DNA from: Natronogracilivirga saccharolytica
GTDB lineage: Bacteria > Bacteroidota > Rhodothermia > Balneolales > Natronogracilivirgulaceae
Assembly: GCF_017921895.1 (NCBI RefSeq)
Contig: NZ_JAFIDN010000001.1
Coordinates: 517,072-581,071, forward strand
Direction of reading: 5' to 3'
Length of the DNA stretch: 64,000 nucleotides
The translations under genes were made by a program, and so were the position numbers. Shown here one piece after another: positions 55,667 to 64,000 of this stretch; position 1 is the stretch's first letter, and each line of letters begins with the position of its first letter. The notes under the pieces are model-generated. The model saw nothing but the letters and a program-made list of their open reading frames with translations, did not search any database and had not been told where the DNA came from.

Positions 55667-56530
55667 TCAGCCGCCGGAACGTTCACGTACCAGCATGGAA
55701 ATATCCATTGCCCGGACCGAATGGGTCAGCTCTCCCGAGGATATAAAGTCAACACCCGCCCCGGCTATTTCCGGAACTCTATCCAGTGTCACATTACCAG
55801 AGACTTCGGTCAAAATCCTGCCGTTGATCCGCCTTACCGCTTCCCGCATTTCCTCAAGCAGCATATTATCCAGCATGACATACTCCACCGGCTCTGCTGC
55901 CAGCAGTTTATCGAGCTCGGCAAGACTGGTAACTTCGATTTCCAGCGGTGCTTCCGTGTTATGTTTGCTCCGGTAGGCCCTGCATCTGCTTACAGCCGCA
56001 GCAATACTGCCGGCCATGCGGATATGGTTTTCCTTGATCAGAAACCGGTCATCCAGCCTCATCCTGTGATTTTCACCTCCACCCGCCCGGACAGCGAGTT
56101 TATCCAGATACCGGTGGCCCGGCGCTGTTTTGCGCGTATCGAGGATTTTTGTTTTTGTTGATGACAGGGCCCGTACATACTTCCTGGTGCGCGTTGCTAT
56201 GCCGCACATACGCTGGAAAAAATTGAGAATGGTCCGTTCCGCACTCAGCATGGGCGCCATGGGGCCTTCCAGAGTGGCTATCACACTTCCGCCGGCCACA
56301 ATATCACCGTCGTTTCTGCCGGTATGGAATGTAATGTCCTTATCCAGCTTCCCGATGATAAAGTCTACAAGATCCAGACCAGCAAGTACGCCATTTTCCT
56401 TGGCCACCAGTACGGCCGACCCGGTTTCATCTCCGGAAAATATGGCATCTGTTGTGATATCTCCCCTGCCGATATCCTCTTCAAGAGCCAGTGTTACAAT
56501 TCGGTCAACATGTTCAGGCCATTCCTGCAT
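55667..56530 (-). CDS. nadC: Nicotinate-nucleotide pyrophosphorylase (carboxylating)
   Basis: Converts quinolinate and PRPP to nicotinate mononucleotide in de novo NAD synthesis. 287 residues from ATG 56530, which overlaps the thioesterase stop by 17 bp; the longer frame (56602) lies within the thioesterase gene. Landmarks: LALEEDIGRGDITTDAIF at the N-terminus, ERTILNFFQRMCGIAT (PRPP/quinolinate site), TRKTAPGHRYLDKLAVRAGGGENHRMRLDD with the catalytic Arg/Lys/His residues, EIEVTSLAEL, and the C-terminal SGNVTLDRV...GVDFISSGELTHS. No nadA or nadB is nearby. Confidence 0.96.
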   Translation of the reverse strand: MQEWPEHVDRIVTLALEEDIGRGDITTDAIFSGDETGSAVLVAKENGVLAGLDLVDFIIGKLDKDITFHTGRNDGDIVAGGSVIATLEGPMAPMLSAERTILNFFQRMCGIATRTRKYVRALSSTKTKILDTRKTAPGHRYLDKLAVRAGGGENHRMRLDDRFLIKENHIRMAGSIAAAVSRCRAYRSKHNTEAPLEIEVTSLAELDKLLAAEPVEYVMLDNMLLEEMREAVRRINGRILTEVSGNVTLDRVPEIAGAGVDFISSGELTHSVRAMDISMLVRERSGG

Positions 56531-56951
56531 AGCTCTGCATTTTTTTTTTGAAAAATTCCGGGGCTCGAACGGGCCTCCGGGTGGCAGCATCCACGAATAC
56601 AAGCTCGACCTTTCCCGTCACACTGGACTGATGCGAACCGGCGGGACGGATATCGTAATACGTCACAAGGCGAACCGCAGGTTCATCAAAGACCATCAAA
56701 CGGCCGTTCATCAGCTCATCATACAAAATGGGTCGCCTGAAACGGATTTCCACATTAGCAACGGGGAGCATTACCCCTCTTTCTTCCATTTCAGCATATG
56801 AAAGACCTGCTTCGCGTATGAATTCGGTCCGGATGACCTCAAAATACTCGAGGTACCGGCTGTGATAAACCACCCCCATTTTGTCGGTTTCGCTGTACCG
56901 GCTTCTGAGCTGCATTTCATATGTTACAAGAGGATCTTTGTCAGGCAGCAT
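56514..56951 (-). CDS. YbgC-type acyl-CoA thioesterase (4HBT family)
   Basis: 145 residues with a single hot-dog fold. The active-site region YSETDKMGVVYHSRYLEYFEVIRTEFIRE (about 19-47) contains the conserved Asp and the Tyr-His pair of the YbgC/4-hydroxybenzoyl-CoA thioesterase group; RFRRPILYDEL follows. It probably hydrolyses acyl-CoA esters in the cytoplasm. It starts 3 bp after the accA stop and overlaps nadC, so it is in the same transcript; the pairing with accA suits fatty acid/acyl-CoA metabolism. Confidence 0.9.
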   Translation of the reverse strand: MLPDKDPLVTYEMQLRSRYSETDKMGVVYHSRYLEYFEVIRTEFIREAGLSYAEMEERGVMLPVANVEIRFRRPILYDELMNGRLMVFDEPAVRLVTYYDIRPAGSHQSSVTGKVELVFVDAATRRPVRAPEFFKKKMQSYAGMA

Positions 56952-56954
56952 CAG

Positions 56955-57917
56955 TTATTTTTTTGAAGTATCGGACCACGAACCCATCTGGGAGTATTTT
57001 TCGATACGCTGTGACTTCAGCTTATCGGGTTTCATTTTGGAGAGACGGTCCAGGCTTTCGGCTATCTGGTCACCTACCGCTACAGATGCCGCATCGTAAT
57101 CCCGGTGTGCCCCGCCCAGTGGCTCGCTGATGATGCCGTCAATAACTTCCAGCTCCATAAGGTCCTTTGCACTCAGCTTAAGAGCCCGTGCAGCCTGTTC
57201 CTTGTAATCCCATGTTTTCCAGAGAATGGATGAGCAGGATTCCGGTGAAATAACCGAATACCATGTATTTTCCATCATGTATACTTCATTGCCCATTCCG
57301 ATGCCAAGCGCTCCCCCGCTTGCCCCTTCACCGATGACGACGGTTACTACCGGCACTCTGAGAAGCGCCATTTCACGAAGATTCCGGGCGATCGCCTCTG
57401 CCTGTCCCCGCTCTTCCGCTTCAAGACCGGGAAAGGCTCCGGGAGTATCGAGCATGGTAATTACGGGAATCCCGAATTTCTCGGCTGTCTTCATCAGCCG
57501 CAGCGCTTTGCGGTAACCGTCCGGATTGGGCATGCCGAAATTCCGGTACTTTCTGCTTTTGGTGTCCCGTCCTTTCTGATGCCCGATGATCATGACGGAG
57601 CGCCCCCGGAATGCAGCCAGTCCGCCTACAATGGCTTTGTCGTCACTGTAGCACCGGTCACCATGAAGCTCAATAAAATTTTCCGTGAGCTTGTAGACAT
57701 AATCAAGTGTGTAGGGGCGGTCGGGGTGACGCGCGAGCTGTACCCGCTGCCAGTGCGTCAGGTTGGTAAATATGGATTTTCTGAGCTCTTCAACCCTGCT
57801 GCGGAGCCGTTCAATTTCCGGTGTCAGCACATTGTCATCCGTAAGATGCAATTCACTCAGTTCGGAAATTTTCTTTTCCAGCTCAATAATCGGTTTTTCG
57901 AAATCAAGATAATTCAT
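56955..57917 (-). CDS. accA: Acetyl-CoA carboxylase carboxyltransferase subunit alpha
   Basis: With AccD it transfers carboxyl from carboxybiotin to acetyl-CoA, giving malonyl-CoA for fatty acid synthesis. The 320-residue protein shows the family start ([18 protein letters not shown]), the [13 protein letters not shown] segment, [31 protein letters not shown], and the oxyanion-hole motifs [25 protein letters not shown] and [12 protein letters not shown] with [15 protein letters not shown]. It is the likely first gene of the nine-gene minus-strand run ending at 51313. Confidence 0.97.
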   Translation of the reverse strand: MNYLDFEKPIIELEKKISELSELHLTDDNVLTPEIERLRSRVEELRKSIFTNLTHWQRVQLARHPDRPYTLDYVYKLTENFIELHGDRCYSDDKAIVGGLAAFRGRSVMIIGHQKGRDTKSRKYRNFGMPNPDGYRKALRLMKTAEKFGIPVITMLDTPGAFPGLEAEERGQAEAIARNLREMALLRVPVVTVVIGEGASGGALGIGMGNEVYMMENTWYSVISPESCSSILWKTWDYKEQAARALKLSAKDLMELEVIDGIISEPLGGAHRDYDAASVAVGDQIAESLDRLSKMKPDKLKSQRIEKYSQMGSWSDTSKK

Positions 57918-58015
57918 CGCGGATTTCCTAATTCATGGATATGCTGCACAAGATAAGACACAGACAACTAAGTTGCCGTCGAACAGGGCTCGCCGTTTCC
58001 CGGCCGTTTTTGACT

Positions 58016-58750
58016 TCAGAGTACTCCGAAAATACTGCGCAGCTTCAGCACCCAAACCATCCAAACCGCTTCAAAAACAATCTTTTTGGACATTTTGGAG
58101 ACACCTTCGGTGCGTTCGCGAAATATGATGGAGGTTTCTTTCAGGCGGAAGCCGGCTCTAAAAGCCCTGAAATGTACCTCGATTTGAAAAGAATATCCAT
58201 TTGAGCGGATTTTTTTAAGGTCTATTTTTTCAAGCACTTTCCGGGAAATGCATTTGAAACCGGCAGTGGTATCCTGAACAGGCAGCCCGGTTATGAATCT
58301 TGCATAGACATTGGCAGAGTATGACAGGATCAGCCGGGTCAGCGGCCAGTTAATGATACTTATGCCATTGGCATACCGTGACCCGATTGCCAGATCACAA
58401 CGGCCTTCCTTGACCTCCCTGATGAGCCTGGGTACATCGTCAGGGTCATGTGAAAAATCAGCATCCATTTCGCAGACATATTCATATCCCTTGTCAAGCG
58501 CGAAATAAAATCCGGTTACATAGGCGGTTCCGAGACCAAGCTTGCCCTCACGCTCAATGAGATGGATCCGGTCCGGATTCTCACCCTGAAGCTTTTTTAC
58601 CTCATCTGCCGTACCGTCAGGTGAACCATCATCAACAACAAGCACATCCACCTTCTCTTCAAGTCCCAGCAAATGGGGAAGCAGTTTCGTAATATTTTCC
58701 GCTTCGTTAAATGTCGGTATAATAATCAGTGATTCACTCTGGCCGCTCAT
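58016..58750 (-). CDS. Polyprenol-phosphate mannosyltransferase-like GT2 glycosyltransferase
   Basis: 244 residues, a family 2 glycosyltransferase of the dolichol-phosphate mannose synthase type: IIIPTFNEAENI at the N-terminus, DDGSPDGTAD (nucleotide-binding), EMDADFSHDP (DxD metal site), GSRYANG, the conserved GFKC and the C-terminal SFQIEVHFRAFRAGFRLKETSIIFRERTEGVSKMS. It has no membrane helices at the end, so it is the soluble type. It moves a sugar from a nucleotide donor to polyprenyl phosphate for cell-envelope glycans. It starts 1 bp after the stop of the phosphoglycosyl transferase gene, so the two are an operon. Confidence 0.93.
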   Translation of the reverse strand: MSGQSESLIIIPTFNEAENITKLLPHLLGLEEKVDVLVVDDGSPDGTADEVKKLQGENPDRIHLIEREGKLGLGTAYVTGFYFALDKGYEYVCEMDADFSHDPDDVPRLIREVKEGRCDLAIGSRYANGISIINWPLTRLILSYSANVYARFITGLPVQDTTAGFKCISRKVLEKIDLKKIRSNGYSFQIEVHFRAFRAGFRLKETSIIFRERTEGVSKMSKKIVFEAVWMVWVLKLRSIFGVL

Positions 58751-58751
58751 C

Positions 58752-60248
58752 CTATTGTCCCTTTCCTTTTATTACGGTCATAATTGTATTAAAAAGGATC
58801 TTAAAATCCATCTTAAGTGAAATATTTTCAACATAAAAAAGATCATACTTCGTCTTTTCCTTGACATCTTCCAGATTCTCGTCGTACTTCCATTTGACCT
58901 GGGCCCATCCGGTTATTCCCGGCCGGACACGCAGTCTGCGGGAATACAACGGGATGGATTTTTTAAACTGCTCTACAAAATAGGGTCTTTCCGGACGCGG
59001 ACCAACCAGGCTCATATCCCCTTTCAGTACATTGAAAAACTGGGGCAGCTCATCCAGACGCAGTTTTCTGAGCCAGTAGCCAACCGGTGTGATTCGCGGA
59101 TCATTGTCACTTGCCCATACGGGTCCGCTCTCTTTTTCGGCATCAATAAACATGGTGCGGAACTTGTACATGGTGAAGACCCTGTCATACTTGCCCACCC
59201 TTTTTTGTCTGAAAATGGCCGGGCCTTTCGAGGTCATCCTGATCAGCAGGGCAATGACCAGCATGACCGGCAGTGTGGGGATCAATATGACGAGCGACAG
59301 GATAATATCCATCATTCGCTTGAAAAACTTCTCCCAGGTCGGCATCGGGTCGGGCATGACATCAATAAGCGGCAGTCCGAAAATCTGATTCGTCTGATTC
59401 AATCCGGTGATCATCTGATGGAAGTCCGGCAGTATTTTAACCGAGACATCCGGGATATCGATCTGATCCAGAATGGGTATGAGCTGTTCCTTTTCATCCG
59501 GCTCAAGCGCCACGATAATCTCCTGCACTCCATGATCCATGATCAGCTGCTTGATATCAGATACCTTGCCGGCGATCATATCCCTATCCACTTTTTCAGC
59601 ACGTGCAACCTTTTCCTGAACCCCCGTATCTCCTTCATGCATATTCATTCCGCCGAACCCGGCATCACCATACTGGTCAGCCTGGTTATTGCTTCCGCCA
59701 AGTCTCAGGAAGCCGATCACGTTCATACCGGAGGTCTTGTGCCGGTGAAGATTTTCGTAAACGGACCGGGCCGATCCTCCGGTGCCGACGATAAATGCCC
59801 TGTGAAGCCCTTTTCCTTTTTGCACCCGTATTTTCTGGATGGTCCGCAGAATCAGCCGGCTTGTGGATACGCAAATCAGGACAATCAGCCAGTAAATGAG
59901 TGTAACCCATTTGGCCTGATGGAGGTTATCAGATGTCCAGCCGAGCGAATCAATAAACAGAAGGAAAAAAAGAATCAGGGTTCCGATTATGGAAATTTTT
60001 GCTACCCTGATGATTTCATCGAACCGGGAAATGAGATAGAGGTGCCGGTACAGTCCGAACACCCCGAATATAGCGATCCAGTAAACGGATATAACCACTC
60101 CGGGCAGGAAAAGACTGTACGGAGCGGCGCTGGTAGGCTCAATTCCCCAGCCCAGCTCAAATCGCACATAGTAAAAACCATACCAGGCCAGAATCAGGAA
60201 GACAAAGTCACTGACAATGGTTACAACTATTTCTCTGGCTTTCTCCAA
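58752..60248 (-). CDS. Polyprenyl-phosphate phosphoglycosyl transferase (WbaP/WcaJ type)
   Basis: 498 residues. Transfers a sugar phosphate from a nucleotide sugar to undecaprenyl phosphate, starting exopolysaccharide or O-antigen repeat units. Four to five N-terminal membrane segments (about 5-150), a nucleotide-binding-like cytoplasmic domain (about 150-300) that contains a low-complexity insert, then the catalytic domain (about 305-498) with FFKRMMDIILSLVILI, the KFRTMF motif, the catalytic Asp399-Glu400 (RLDELPQ) and GPRPERPYFV plus PGITGWAQVKW. It overlaps nothing and is the first gene of a pair with the GT2 gene. It is divergent from tgt across 179 bp. Confidence 0.95.
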   Translation of the reverse strand: MEKAREIVVTIVSDFVFLILAWYGFYYVRFELGWGIEPTSAAPYSLFLPGVVISVYWIAIFGVFGLYRHLYLISRFDEIIRVAKISIIGTLILFFLLFIDSLGWTSDNLHQAKWVTLIYWLIVLICVSTSRLILRTIQKIRVQKGKGLHRAFIVGTGGSARSVYENLHRHKTSGMNVIGFLRLGGSNNQADQYGDAGFGGMNMHEGDTGVQEKVARAEKVDRDMIAGKVSDIKQLIMDHGVQEIIVALEPDEKEQLIPILDQIDIPDVSVKILPDFHQMITGLNQTNQIFGLPLIDVMPDPMPTWEKFFKRMMDIILSLVILIPTLPVMLVIALLIRMTSKGPAIFRQKRVGKYDRVFTMYKFRTMFIDAEKESGPVWASDNDPRITPVGYWLRKLRLDELPQFFNVLKGDMSLVGPRPERPYFVEQFKKSIPLYSRRLRVRPGITGWAQVKWKYDENLEDVKEKTKYDLFYVENISLKMDFKILFNTIMTVIKGKGQ

Positions 60249-60427
60249 ATCTTAAAAATCCGGGTCTTGTTTCCGGCAAGTCCATGGAAGCTGCAATACC
60301 TTCATGAACCGCTTTGTTTCATAATTTACATCTGCGTAGATTTTATTCCTTTTACGCACCGCACACATTTTCAAAGCATAACTGGTGCATTTATAACGCA
60401 GAATTTGCTATAACACTATAATATAAC

Positions 60428-61555
60428 GTGTTCACACTCAGAAAAGAAACGACGAAAGGTAAAGCCAGAACAGGAGAATTAAAAACCGATCACGGTACCA
60501 TCGATACTCCCATATTCATGCCTGTGGGTACTGCCGGGACGGTCAAGGCACTGGATCGTTCTGCCCTGCTGGAAAAAGTAAAGGCTCCGGTTATCCTGGG
60601 CAATACCTATCACCTGTACCTCAGACCGGGAAACCGGATCATGGAAAAAGCAGGGGGACTGCATTCCTTCATGAACTGGCCGGGCGCCATTCTTACCGAT
60701 TCCGGCGGGTATCAGGTTTTTTCTTTGTCTGATATCCGCGAACTGGAACCCGACGGCGTCGTATTCAAGAGCCATCTCGACGGATCACGGCACAAATTTA
60801 CCCCGGAAAGCGTCATCGAAACACAGCGAATTTTCGGATCGGATATCATGATGGTTCTGGATGAGTGTCCGCCATATCCTGCTTCTGAGTCCTATGTCCG
60901 CAATTCACTGGATCTCACTCATCGTTGGGCGGGCATGTGTTTTGACGCCTTTCATAACAGTTCCGGCAGATACGGCCACAGACAATTTCTTTTCGGAATA
61001 ACCCAGGGCGGCGTTTATCCGGAGCTTCGCAGGCAGTCGGTTGAAACCTTGTCTGAAACCGGTTTTGACGGTTTGGCAATCGGAGGGCTCAGCGTGGGGG
61101 AGCCACCGGAGATGATGTATGAAATGACCGATATCAGCACTGATTACATGCCTGTGAACAAGCCGCGTTACCTGATGGGGGTCGGGACCCCTGCCGATTT
61201 GCTGGAATCAGTAGCCCGCGGAATAGACATGTTTGATTGCGTCATGCCTACCCGCAATGCAAGAAACGGCATGCTGTTTACCAGAAATGGAATTATTAAT
61301 GTGAAAAACGCCCGGTGGAAAGAGCACTTTGAACCGGCTGATCCCGGTTTTCATTCCGACCTGTGCCAGTATCATACCATGGCCTATATACACCACCTTT
61401 TTCGTGCCGGTGAAATTCTGGGCCTGCAGCTGGCATCCGCCCATAACCTGACATTTTATTTATGGCTTATGGAGCAAATTCGCATGCATATTTCTGATGA
61501 TACGTATGATGACTGGTACCCCGGTATGGCCGAAACCATGCGGAAAAGATTGTAA
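60428..61555 (+). CDS. tgt: tRNA-guanine transglycosylase with a degenerate zinc site
   Basis: Exchanges guanine for the queuosine precursor preQ1 at the wobble base of GUN tRNAs. The 375-residue protein starts at GTG 60428. Active-site residues are intact: Asp91 (TDSGGYQVF), the GGLSVGEP loop (219-226) and the nucleophile Asp270 (FDCVMPTRNARNG). The zinc site is eroded: at the usual C-x-C-x2-C the residues are Phe308, Ser310 and Cys313 (GFHSDLCQYHTMAYIHHLF), although His339 (SAHNL) remains. Loss of these cysteines is, as far as I recall, common in Bacteroidota Tgt, so the enzyme is probably active. It stands alone on the plus strand; no other queuosine gene is here. Confidence 0.94.
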   Translation: MFTLRKETTKGKARTGELKTDHGTIDTPIFMPVGTAGTVKALDRSALLEKVKAPVILGNTYHLYLRPGNRIMEKAGGLHSFMNWPGAILTDSGGYQVFSLSDIRELEPDGVVFKSHLDGSRHKFTPESVIETQRIFGSDIMMVLDECPPYPASESYVRNSLDLTHRWAGMCFDAFHNSSGRYGHRQFLFGITQGGVYPELRRQSVETLSETGFDGLAIGGLSVGEPPEMMYEMTDISTDYMPVNKPRYLMGVGTPADLLESVARGIDMFDCVMPTRNARNGMLFTRNGIINVKNARWKEHFEPADPGFHSDLCQYHTMAYIHHLFRAGEILGLQLASAHNLTFYLWLMEQIRMHISDDTYDDWYPGMAETMRKRL

Positions 61556-61639
61556 CGGGTTCAGGAATTTGCGGCTGCCGGACTGCATCTGCCTCAAGTA
61601 ATCTCCCTGCCAGCCCCATGGTGCAAACTCTCTGTGCGA

Positions 61640-63811
61640 TCAATTTGAGCTTTCGTCGATCGGCGAGAGTGTCGGCCTGCGATACATCCATGTTTTGACA
61701 AGAATGTCCAAATCCATCCACACCGAATAATTCTGCAGATAGAACAGCTCATACATCTGTTTTTCATCCTCATGGTAAAGCCGGTTTTCGGATAACTGGC
61801 GGAAACCTGTCAGGCCCGGTTTGACGTTGGCAAAGTGCGGCTTTTTGTCAGGTATGACGGGACTGCCGACCAGACTTACTTTTCCGGCAAGTACCTGCAG
61901 CAGAAGCATATACCGGTTACGCCACCGGTGTTCCGAGTAGGGAAGAATCAAAGGCACGGTAATCCGGCGGCTCTCTGACATATACAGATTCAGACGGCTG
62001 ATTTTTTTCCGCGAGAATATGACCGGGAGGGCCAGAAGCGGGGTCAGCAATAGAACCATGATAAATGACAAACCCAAATCCAGTACCCGTTTTACAAACA
62101 AATTCCAGCGGGTAAAATATGGCAGGTTGACATCCATCACGGGAATGTCGTCAAGATATTCCACATTGGTTTTGCCAACAATATAGTCCATGGAGTCGGG
62201 TACAATGCGGGGATAAACCGATGTTTCTCTCAGTTCAGAAATGGTTCTGAGAATCTGGTCGTAGTCGACCGCCGGCAAAATGAATATGATTTCATTGACC
62301 TGATGGTATCTGACCAGCTGCGGAATGGAACTCAGATCACCGATCACCGGAACATTTTCTATTTCATCGTATTTATAATCGGTGTTCTGGGCGACCAGTC
62401 CGGTCAGCTTGTAATTCCAGTCGGCCCGGGATCTCAGTTTGCGGATCAGTTCGGGCGTCTTTTCACTCAGTCCAACCAGCAGTACCTTCCGCTCCAGAAA
62501 ACTTCCCGGGATATTCGGGGCTTTCTGTGATCTGTTGATCTGAAACAGTCTGATTCCGGTCAGAAGCACAACTCCGGCCATTGCGCTCAGCATGAGTATC
62601 AGGCGTGAAAAAGCGAAATCCCGAAGAAAAAACGTAATGACGACAACTCCGGCAAAGGCGATTACGGTACTCTTGATGACCGCCGGAAGTGAAAATCTGT
62701 TTTTTCCGTACAAATCGTAATACAGGGCACTGATGAGATAAATCACACTCAGCAGCAGGTTGACGGCCAGGAACCCGATGTTGTAATGGACCAGGATATT
62801 TGCGGGATGGATCTCATATCTCCACACAAAAAACACGATCACCAGAATATTCAGGATGCCAAGATCGGTGATTGGCTGTGAGAGTTTTCCGACAAGGGCC
62901 GACACATACGAGATGAAACCTTTAAGAATGATTCCTGTGAGGATAAAAATCCGGAAGAACAGTGTGTAGCCAAAGCTGTAGTGTTTGTTGAAAAACTTGT
63001 ACATGGCTTTATTAAAAGTAACCACGTAGTCAAGGTTTTCCTTTTTTGTGCTCTCCCCCTTGTAGTGAATGATGCTGGTATCGGGAATGTAATCAATCTC
63101 CCATCCGGCCTGCATGGTCCGGTAGCAAAGGTCAATATCCTCACCGTACATAAAGAACTGTTCATCAAATCCGCCGGCTTTCTTCAGCACATCTGTACGA
63201 AAAAACATGAAGGCGCCCGAAAGTACGGGCACTCTGCCTGGACTGTCCTCATCCTGTCCGCCAAGATAGTAAGCGGAAAAGCGCCGGCTGTTGGGGAACA
63301 GTTTCGGAAGGCCGAGTATTTTCCACAGTGCCGACATGGGAGTGGGTACGGATCGTCGTGATTCGGGCGCAAAAGTGCCGTCGGGATTGAGAATTTTGCA
63401 CCCTGATGCACCCGTTTCCGGGTTGTCTTCCATGTGCGAGTACATCACGGAAAGGGTATCCTGCCTGACCAGCGTATCCGGATTGATGAGCAGCGTATAT
63501 TTTCCCTTAGCTTTTCGGATGGCCTGGTTATTGGCTTTTCCGAAGCCAAGATTGTAATCATTTTTCAGGTAGATAACATCCGGAAACCTTCGTCTGAGGT
63601 AGGGAACAGAACCGTCCGAGGAGGCATTATCGACAACAAAGATTTCAATATTCAGATTATTGCGTGCCTTGTAAAGTGAATCCAGCAGGTTTGCAACAAA
63701 CTCCTTGACGTTGTAATTGACGATAACAATACTGATATCAATGCTGCTGTGTCCGGACGAGTCCTTTTTCAATACGTTTATTTTGTTTTCTGTTTCGTCA
63801 TCCATTTCCAT
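61640..63811 (-). CDS. Fused GT2 glycosyltransferase and degenerate phosphoglycosyl transferase
   Basis: 723 residues. The N-terminal domain (about 22-275) is a GT2 of the rhamnosyltransferase type: VIVNYNVKEFVANLLDSL, DNASSDGS, NPDT, SGAFMFFRTDVLKKAGGFDE, FMYGEDIDL. Several membrane helices follow (about 290-425), then a nucleotide-binding-like domain (about 440-560, KVLLVGLSEKTPELIRKLRSR) and a phosphoglycosyl-transferase-like C-terminus (about 565-723, FVKRVLDLGLSFIMVLLLTPLLALPVI and PGLTGFRQL). The latter lacks the DELPQ catalytic dyad and the KFRSM motif seen in the neighbouring enzyme, keeping only a VSLVGSP remnant, so it is probably inactive. It may act as a membrane platform for the GT2. 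A plain ATG start at 63811 fits. Confidence 0.85.
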   Translation of the reverse strand: MEMDDETENKINVLKKDSSGHSSIDISIVIVNYNVKEFVANLLDSLYKARNNLNIEIFVVDNASSDGSVPYLRRRFPDVIYLKNDYNLGFGKANNQAIRKAKGKYTLLINPDTLVRQDTLSVMYSHMEDNPETGASGCKILNPDGTFAPESRRSVPTPMSALWKILGLPKLFPNSRRFSAYYLGGQDEDSPGRVPVLSGAFMFFRTDVLKKAGGFDEQFFMYGEDIDLCYRTMQAGWEIDYIPDTSIIHYKGESTKKENLDYVVTFNKAMYKFFNKHYSFGYTLFFRIFILTGIILKGFISYVSALVGKLSQPITDLGILNILVIVFFVWRYEIHPANILVHYNIGFLAVNLLLSVIYLISALYYDLYGKNRFSLPAVIKSTVIAFAGVVVITFFLRDFAFSRLILMLSAMAGVVLLTGIRLFQINRSQKAPNIPGSFLERKVLLVGLSEKTPELIRKLRSRADWNYKLTGLVAQNTDYKYDEIENVPVIGDLSSIPQLVRYHQVNEIIFILPAVDYDQILRTISELRETSVYPRIVPDSMDYIVGKTNVEYLDDIPVMDVNLPYFTRWNLFVKRVLDLGLSFIMVLLLTPLLALPVIFSRKKISRLNLYMSESRRITVPLILPYSEHRWRNRYMLLLQVLAGKVSLVGSPVIPDKKPHFANVKPGLTGFRQLSENRLYHEDEKQMYELFYLQNYSVWMDLDILVKTWMYRRPTLSPIDESSN

Positions 63812-63910
63812 TCCTGACCGTGGAACGTATACATACCGGCTTTAATCTTTTCTTTTCCTGAAGAGACGAAATTACAAAAAAAACGTCAAAAGGATGCCAG
63901 GGATTGGGAT

Positions 63911-63960
63911 AAAAAAAAAGCGGGACGCCGTGGTTATGGAGGACCGTTGAGCGCCCCGCT
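63911..63960 (-). terminator. Rho-independent terminator of a gene beyond the window
   Basis: On the minus strand AGCGGGGCGC pairs with GCGTCCCGCT (one mismatch) around a ~30-nt loop and runs into eight or more Ts. It belongs to a minus-strand gene starting past 64000. Confidence 0.65.
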
Positions 63961-64000
63961 GAGGGGGGTAAAGATAAAAAAAGAGATGAGGCGACCACCT

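Noticed and set aside
1..64000. tRNA, rRNA or insertion-sequence genes
   Set aside because: No cloverleaf-like sequence in the intergenic regions, no rRNA-like stretch and no transposase frame were recognised on either strand.

Overview
The window (about 50% GC) looks like a chromosomal segment of a Balneolota/Rhodothermota-type bacterium from the Bacteroidota neighbourhood. Four large secreted proteins end in the 'QNYPNPFNP...' type C-terminal sorting domain used by type IX secretion in these groups. There is a FecI/FecR/TonB-receptor cassette, many genes lack a clear Shine-Dalgarno site, and one candidate promoter has the TTG...TAnnTTTG form. No rRNA, tRNA, CRISPR array, phage or insertion sequence was recognised.

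Layout. 1-6.5 kb: 3' end of GTP-type PEP carboxykinase, a TonB-family protein, murB, an acidic protein of unknown function, an orphan ABC ATPase and an M29 aminopeptidase. 6.7-11.8 kb: a 1664-residue modular secreted protein ('A'). 12-22 kb: a housekeeping and proteostasis block (purU, clpB, a CbpA-type DnaJ, an HtrA protease, a low-molecular-weight phosphatase, hsp20, class II DAHP synthase). 22-32.4 kb: three more secreted proteins, 'B' and 'C' (acidic beta-solenoid repeats) and 'D' (paired DUF4397 units). 32.6-37 kb: TonB-dependent receptor, FecR anti-sigma and ECF sigma. 37-46 kb: dnaK, aroA, a TPR protein, a CBS protein and hflX. 45.8-51.3 kb: a membrane protein, a BatA-like protein and a large lipoprotein. 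51.3-57.9 kb: a tight minus-strand run accA - thioesterase - nadC - DUF2085 - DUF4199 - CPBP protease - DUF2007 - cdsA - SDR39U1. 58-64 kb: glycan genes (polyprenol-phosphate glycosyltransferase, phosphoglycosyl transferase, a GT2 fused to a degenerate phosphoglycosyl transferase) around tgt.

Main non-obvious signals. (1) hsp20 and dnaK each have a strong sigma-54 type -24/-12 element (TTGGyA...TTGCA, exact GG-N10-GC spacing) upstream and correctly oriented, together with TGTC-N5/6-GACA inverted repeats that look like enhancer-protein sites; clpB has a weaker -24/-12. This suggests a chaperone regulon run by sigma-54 and a dedicated activator rather than by sigma-32 or HrcA/CIRCE. (2) The chaperone block is flanked by a ~1.29 kb near-identical inverted repeat (3' halves of A and B with their terminators), so the ~10 kb between could invert without damaging either gene. 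(3) Gene B is a mosaic: its N-terminal half matches gene C, its C-terminal half matches gene A. (4) A phosphoglycosyl transferase domain fused to a GT2 appears to have lost its catalytic core.
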